A DNA stretch of 10,086 nt, from positions 1 through 10,086 of the forward strand of contig JAQXIG010000168.1 of NCBI GenBank assembly GCA_029007685.1, given 5' to 3'. The notes beneath the pieces are model-generated. The model saw only the letters and a list, made by a program, of their open reading frames with translations. It was not told where the DNA came from and searched no databases. The position numbers and the translations under genes were made by a program. Below, piece after piece: positions 6,567-10,086 of this stretch (position 1 is the stretch's first letter; each line of letters begins with the position of its first letter). The stretch is from a bacterium (GTDB lineage Bacteria; Bacillota_I; Bacilli_A; RF39; UBA660).

Positions 6567-7886
6567 TTATATTTCAGTCATCACTTGCGATACCTGTTGA
6601 ACAGCTGAAATTGGTTCAGGTGGATTCTGTGCCTGTGCTACCGGTTCTGTTTTAGTTTGAATAACAGTTTGCGATGTAGGACGTAAGTTAGGATCTACCT
6701 CAACATCCATCTCAACCAATTTATAAATCTCATCAAAAGTAGTATAACCTTGTAATACCTTGTTTAATCCATCCTGCAGTAAAGTTACAGTATGATTACG
6801 TCTATAAACCATATCTCGAATCTCTTCCTTTTTACTTCCTTCCTCCCCAATAATATCTCGAAGTTCCTCATCAATTAATAAAACTTCTTGAATCGCAATT
6901 CTTCCTAAATAACCATTCATACAATGATCACAACCATTAGCTTGCCAAATTTCTGGAACATGCAATCGAAGCGCTGAACGAAATACCTGATTTTCAAATG
7001 GAGTAGTAGCTCGAACCGTTCGGCAATGTGGACATAACCTACGAGCAAGTTTTTGTGAGATAATTCCTTCTAAGGCACTAGACAACAAATAACGTTCTAC
7101 ATCCATATCTAACAATCTTTCAATCGTACTAAGTGAATTATTAGTATGAATAGTAGACAAAACCAAATGGCCTGTAATCGAAGCGCGAACTGCAATTCTA
7201 GCAGTTTCACTATCACGAATTTCTCCAATCAAAATAATATTAGGATCTTGTCTTAAAATAGAACGTAAAACCGTCGCAAAGTCCAATCCAATATCTGAAT
7301 TTACCTGTACTTGGTTAATTCCCTCAATGTTCATTTCAATTGGATCTTCTACTGTAATAATATTGGTATCTTCCTTGTTTAAGGCCTGTAGCATAGAATA
7401 CGTAGTAGTACTTTTACCACTACCAGTAGCTCCTGTCACCAGTACAATTCCATTAGGAACCGAAATCATTCGCTTTACCTTTTCTAAATTTTCTGGCGAA
7501 AAATCTAAACTTTCCAATCCCTCTAAACTCCTACTATAATCCAAAATACGGATAACCACTTTTTCTCCTAAGTTAGTAGGAAGGACAGAAACACGCATAT
7601 CCAAGTCAATATCATCAATTTTACCCTTGATTGCTCCATCTTGTGGCAAACGATTTTCAGTAATGTTCATACCTGAAATTAACTTAATCCTAGTAACAAC
7701 ATTTCTTTGGCTATCTTTTGGAATGATGGTATGATCATTTAACGACCCATCTACACGAACGCGAACTTTAAGACCTTCCTCTACAGGATCAAAATGAATA
7801 TCCGATGCACGCGATTTTACACCAACCAATATTATTTGGTTTACCAAGTCGACTATCGGGGTATTCTCAACATCATATTTAATCAT
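6567..7886 (-). CDS. Type IV pilus / type II secretion assembly ATPase (PilB/GspE family)
   Basis: Hexameric ATPases of this family power extension of type IV pili or pseudopili from the cytoplasmic face of the membrane. The 439-residue protein begins directly with the N2-type domain (TPIVDLVNQIILVGVKSRAS, then DIHFDP), lacking the longer N1 domain of PilB. Motifs in order: Walker A GATGSGKST (152-160), Asp box ITVEDPIE (177-184), Walker B IILIGEIRD (217-225), His box GHLVLSTIHTNN (239-250), then a zinc-type tetracysteine CPHC (285-288) and CDHC (319-322). The last 40 or so residues form a Pro/Gln/Thr-rich tail not usual for the family. The tetracysteine suggests the PilB/GspE type, not the retraction ATPase PilT. 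The start is fixed by AGGAGA (minus strand of 7893-7898). The gene diverges from two prepilin genes, its likely substrates. In Bacillus comG the ATPase is co-directional, so this is a different arrangement. Confidence 0.93.
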   Translation of the reverse strand: MIKYDVENTPIVDLVNQIILVGVKSRASDIHFDPVEEGLKVRVRVDGSLNDHTIIPKDSQRNVVTRIKLISGMNITENRLPQDGAIKGKIDDIDLDMRVSVLPTNLGEKVVIRILDYSRSLEGLESLDFSPENLEKVKRMISVPNGIVLVTGATGSGKSTTTYSMLQALNKEDTNIITVEDPIEMNIEGINQVQVNSDIGLDFATVLRSILRQDPNIILIGEIRDSETARIAVRASITGHLVLSTIHTNNSLSTIERLLDMDVERYLLSSALEGIISQKLARRLCPHCRTVRATTPFENQVFRSALRLHVPEIWQANGCDHCMNGYLGRIAIQEVLLIDEELRDIIGEEGSKKEEIRDMVYRRNHTVTLLQDGLNKVLQGYTTFDEIYKLVEMDVEVDPNLRPTSQTVIQTKTEPVAQAQNPPEPISAVQQVSQVMTEI

Positions 7887-7941
7887 AACTATTCTCCTAT
7901 TTTATTCTTTTTATTTTCCCTATGGTATTTTTACATAATCT

Positions 7942-7970
7942 ATTATATAATATTTCTAGAATAGAATCAA
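7942..7970 (-). promoter_or_regulatory. Sigma-A-type promoter of the pilus ATPase gene
   Basis: Read on the minus strand, TTGATT (7970-7965) and TATAAT (7947-7942) are spaced by 17 bp. The expected start is near 7935, giving a leader of about 50 nt before the ATPase start. Its -10 overlaps the best plus-strand -10 for the prepilin genes. Confidence 0.75.
7946..7951 (+). promoter_or_regulatory. Candidate -10 element for the prepilin operon
   Basis: TATAAT, 42 bases before the prepilin start at 7988. The -35 at 17 bp (TGGTAT, 7923-7928) is poor, so this may be a weak or activator-dependent promoter. It shares the palindrome TATTATATAATA (7941-7952) with the opposite promoter. Confidence 0.4.
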
Positions 7971-7987
7971 TAAAGGATTGTGAGTTT

Positions 7988-8575
7988 ATGAAAAGAATAA
8001 ATAATAAAGGGGTCATTTTACTAGAAACACTATTAGTAAGTGTCTTTATTTTAAGCATTTTTATCTTTGTTTACCGTAACAGTATCCCTATGATGGGGCT
8101 CTACAAAAAATTAGAAACCTTTGATGATATAGACAGTGTATATGCTGCTAATACCATTAAAAATCTCATCGTTACTGAACTTTCTGATGACAAGATTGAA
8201 AATTCATTCAATGGGAAGACCTATGTTGACGTTTCGAGCTGCGATACAATCAATTCCGATGAAAAGTGGCAAGGTTATTGTAATACTTTAAAAAATTTGC
8301 TTGATATTACAGAAAACGACATGATCTATATCACCAGATATGATGTAAGTAACTTCCGTAACGACATAATGGAAAATAATGCTATCAATGCCAATTTCCG
8401 TGAGTATGTAAAAACAGTGACTGACCAGGAATCCTTTTATGATCCTGCTAACACCACTAGAAAAATAAATGGACGATTCCGGATCTTTATCTCTAGAACC
8501 GTTCCAAAGACAGATGGAACTACTATTACCAAATATGCAAATATTGGTATTTACCAAACCATTAATAGGGAATGA
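7988..8575 (+). CDS. Type IV prepilin-like protein with N-terminal cleavage/methylation signal
   Basis: Starting at ATG 7988 the product is 195 residues long. The leader MKRINNKG is followed by VILLETLLVSVFILSIFIFVY. This is the type IV prepilin signal: cleavage after G8 by a prepilin peptidase, Glu at +5 (E13), then a hydrophobic helix that anchors the subunit before assembly. The rest is a soluble domain with two cysteines (C85, C98) that could form a disulfide, as in many pilins. The start is chosen because it gives the short basic leader and has AAAGGA (7972-7977) 10 bases upstream. The in-frame ATG at 7922 would add 22 residues and cover the promoter. It is the first gene of a two-gene prepilin operon opposite the ATPase. 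It could be a major or minor subunit; family beyond the leader is not recognised. Confidence 0.85.
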   Translation: MKRINNKGVILLETLLVSVFILSIFIFVYRNSIPMMGLYKKLETFDDIDSVYAANTIKNLIVTELSDDKIENSFNGKTYVDVSSCDTINSDEKWQGYCNTLKNLLDITENDMIYITRYDVSNFRNDIMENNAINANFREYVKTVTDQESFYDPANTTRKINGRFRIFISRTVPKTDGTTITKYANIGIYQTINRE

Positions 8576-8579
8576 GGGA
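8574..8579 (+). promoter_or_regulatory. Ribosome binding site deciding the start of the glycine-rich pilin
   Basis: GAGGGA overlaps the TGA of the preceding gene and lies 6 bases before ATG 8586. It favours this start, which places the prepilin leader at the N-terminus, over the in-frame ATG at 8469 inside the upstream gene. Confidence 0.7.
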
Positions 8580-8585
8580 ATCAAT

Positions 8586-10058
8586 ATGAAAAAATTAAAT
8601 CAAAAAGGGCTAACACTAATTGAAGTAATCATGACTTTCACCTTAATTATGGTAATCATTGCCGGATTACTAACAATTATTATGAATTACCGTCACCGAA
8701 TTAGTATCGAGAGTAAAAGACTAGAACTAGTTACATACAAAAATACCTTAACCAAAGAAATCCAAGATGATATTTTAAAACTAGGACTACGAGAAATTAA
8801 TGAAGAAGGGGATTGTGTAATCCCCGATCAATTTAGTAGTTGTAGCAATATAGTATTTAAAAATGGAGAAGAAAAAATATTAGCCATTTCCAAAATCGAC
8901 GATGAGGACCCCGAGAAAGAGTTACAATTACTAAACAATAAATATATTCAATATGGTGACACCAAATACCCGATTAAAGATGAACTGCCAGAAAACCCAC
9001 CAGAAGGTAGAGAACTAAGCGACTTTCAAACCATTTTCTTAACAGAAGGTAGTTTCGTACAAAAAAATACTATACAGTTAGCTGATGATACTCAAGCTAA
9101 CATTTATAAAATCGACATCTATTTAGAGCACATCGATTATGAAGATGATTTTGGAATTCATATTGTAGCATCTGATGTTGCTTTATCAGCAAATTCATTA
9201 GTAACAGATTATGGCTATACCGGAGGTATGCAAACTTATACCGTTCCTGCCACCGGAACCTATAAAATTGAATTATGGGGTGCATCTGGTGGCAATAAAG
9301 GCCAGAACCCCGGTGGAATGGGTAGCTACACAAAGGGCTTTATTTCCTTAACCAAAGGCACGAATTTATACCTTTATGTAGGTGGTGCTGGATCAGAAAA
9401 CAGTATTAAAGGTGGCTATAACGGCGGAGGAGCAAGTACACAATCAGAAAACGGAAGCCCTGGCGGTGGGGCAACAGACATCAGAATGGTAGGTGGAGAA
9501 TGGAATGACTTTGCCTCTCTAAAATCCAGAATTATGGTCGCTGCTGGTGGCGGTGGTGCTAACTCAGAAGGAAAAGGCGGAAATGGTGGTGGTCTTAATG
9601 GCTATGATGGAACATCTGCTAATCAAACCAATGGTACAGGGGGAACCCAATCAAAGGGTGGAAACACCAAAGAATCAGATATAGCTACGAACACCATTCA
9701 GGAGAAAATCAGCGGTGGTTTCGGCAAAGTATTATCAGATGCACAAAGCGGCGCTGGCGGAGGATGGTTCACTGGGGGAAGTGCTACAAATGGTGGAGCT
9801 GGCGGAGGCTCATCCTATATCTCCGGTCATAAAGGCTGTGCTGCAATCAGTGAAAACGCTACCGAAGATAATGTAACTACAACTGAGACTACTTCTACCG
9901 ACAAAGATTATCAATTCAGCAACACCCTCATCATCGACGGAGATGGCAATCTTGGTGACAACTCAGTAACAGACCAAACTATCATGCCAAGTTATGATGG
10001 TAAAACTAATGATGTAGGAAACAAAGGAGATGGCCATATCAAAATCACTTATTTATGA
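8586..10058 (+). CDS. Large prepilin fused to a C-terminal glycine-rich (ALK/LTK-like) domain
   Basis: From ATG 8586 the product has 490 residues. The leader MKKLNQKG is followed by LTLIEVIMTFTLIMVIIAGL, a textbook type IV prepilin signal with cleavage after G8, Glu +5 (E13) and a membrane helix to about residue 33. Residues about 40-205 look like a pilin body with two close cysteines (C77, C86). From about 210 a glycine-rich region begins with GYTGGMQTYTVPATGTYKIE and continues LWGASGG. It then shows LYLYVGGAG, GGYNGGG, GGGATDIR, SRIMVAAGGGGA, GAGGGSSYISG and a final GHIKITYL strand. This motif order matches bacterial glycine-rich proteins of the fold also found in the ALK/LTK receptors. The opening TYTVP/GTYKIELWGA strands suggest a jelly-roll-like part. 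It probably acts outside the cell as a minor or tip pilin, possibly an adhesin; the ligand is unknown. It is far larger than an ordinary pilin. Confidence 0.85.
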   Translation: MKKLNQKGLTLIEVIMTFTLIMVIIAGLLTIIMNYRHRISIESKRLELVTYKNTLTKEIQDDILKLGLREINEEGDCVIPDQFSSCSNIVFKNGEEKILAISKIDDEDPEKELQLLNNKYIQYGDTKYPIKDELPENPPEGRELSDFQTIFLTEGSFVQKNTIQLADDTQANIYKIDIYLEHIDYEDDFGIHIVASDVALSANSLVTDYGYTGGMQTYTVPATGTYKIELWGASGGNKGQNPGGMGSYTKGFISLTKGTNLYLYVGGAGSENSIKGGYNGGGASTQSENGSPGGGATDIRMVGGEWNDFASLKSRIMVAAGGGGANSEGKGGNGGGLNGYDGTSANQTNGTGGTQSKGGNTKESDIATNTIQEKISGGFGKVLSDAQSGAGGGWFTGGSATNGGAGGGSSYISGHKGCAAISENATEDNVTTTETTSTDKDYQFSNTLIIDGDGNLGDNSVTDQTIMPSYDGKTNDVGNKGDGHIKITYL

Positions 10059-10086
10059 ATTTAAAAAGATAACATATAAGAAAAAT

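Noticed and set aside
7922..7987. ATG start adding 22 residues to the first prepilin
   Set aside because: It would cover both promoters' -10 elements and lengthen the leader beyond the typical short basic form.
8469..8585. ATG start adding 39 residues to the glycine-rich pilin
   Set aside because: It would overlap the upstream prepilin by over 100 bases and bury the prepilin leader, which must be N-terminal; ATG 8586 has its own RBS.
9215..9830. GGT/GGA-rich DNA as a possible tandem repeat or CRISPR-like array
   Set aside because: The spacing is irregular and the pattern is explained by glycine codons in a protein with an ordered domain pattern.

Overview
The window is AT-rich, uses the standard genetic code (TGA terminates several genes, TGG encodes Trp) and carries a Bacillota-type spore gene order. 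A 3' fragment of the germination protease gene gpr is followed by spoIIP, a small yqxA-like membrane protein gene, lepA and hemW. This is the order known from Bacillus and its relatives, so the host is most likely an endospore-forming member of the Bacilli. The very low GC and compact proteins would fit an Erysipelotrichia- or RF39-like gut lineage, but the species cannot be fixed from this sequence.

Layout. Bases 1-1633 hold the spore block gpr (partial), spoIIP and yqxA-like, closely packed with an 8-nt overlap. Bases 1739-5631 hold lepA, an unrecognised 129-aa gene, hemW and an HD-domain phosphohydrolase, with short or overlapping junctions that suggest co-transcription. After hemW the usual hrcA-grpE-dnaK genes are absent and the HD gene takes their place. 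At 5654-5682 there is a near-consensus sigma-A promoter for a thymidylate-kinase-like gene (5705-6385). This gene ends at a rho-independent terminator that sits next to a second terminator serving the convergent minus-strand gene.

Bases 6567-10058 are a type IV pilus/pseudopilus locus. An assembly ATPase (PilB/GspE type) runs on the minus strand. It diverges from two plus-strand prepilin genes across a 101-bp intergenic region with overlapping -10 elements. The first prepilin is a 195-aa type IV prepilin-like protein. The second is unusual: a 490-aa protein with a classical prepilin leader and a roughly 200-residue pilin region, followed by about 280 residues of glycine-rich domain resembling the bacterial and ALK/LTK-type glycine-rich fold. 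If the ATPase drives assembly of these proteins, the second would display a large glycine-rich module on or at the tip of a surface filament. That pilin-glycine-rich fusion, with its divergent ATPase, is the most noteworthy part of the window. The rest of the pilus machinery (platform protein, prepilin peptidase) is not in the window.

No tRNA, rRNA, CRISPR array, insertion sequence or riboswitch was recognised. No stretch over 300 bases lacks a gene.
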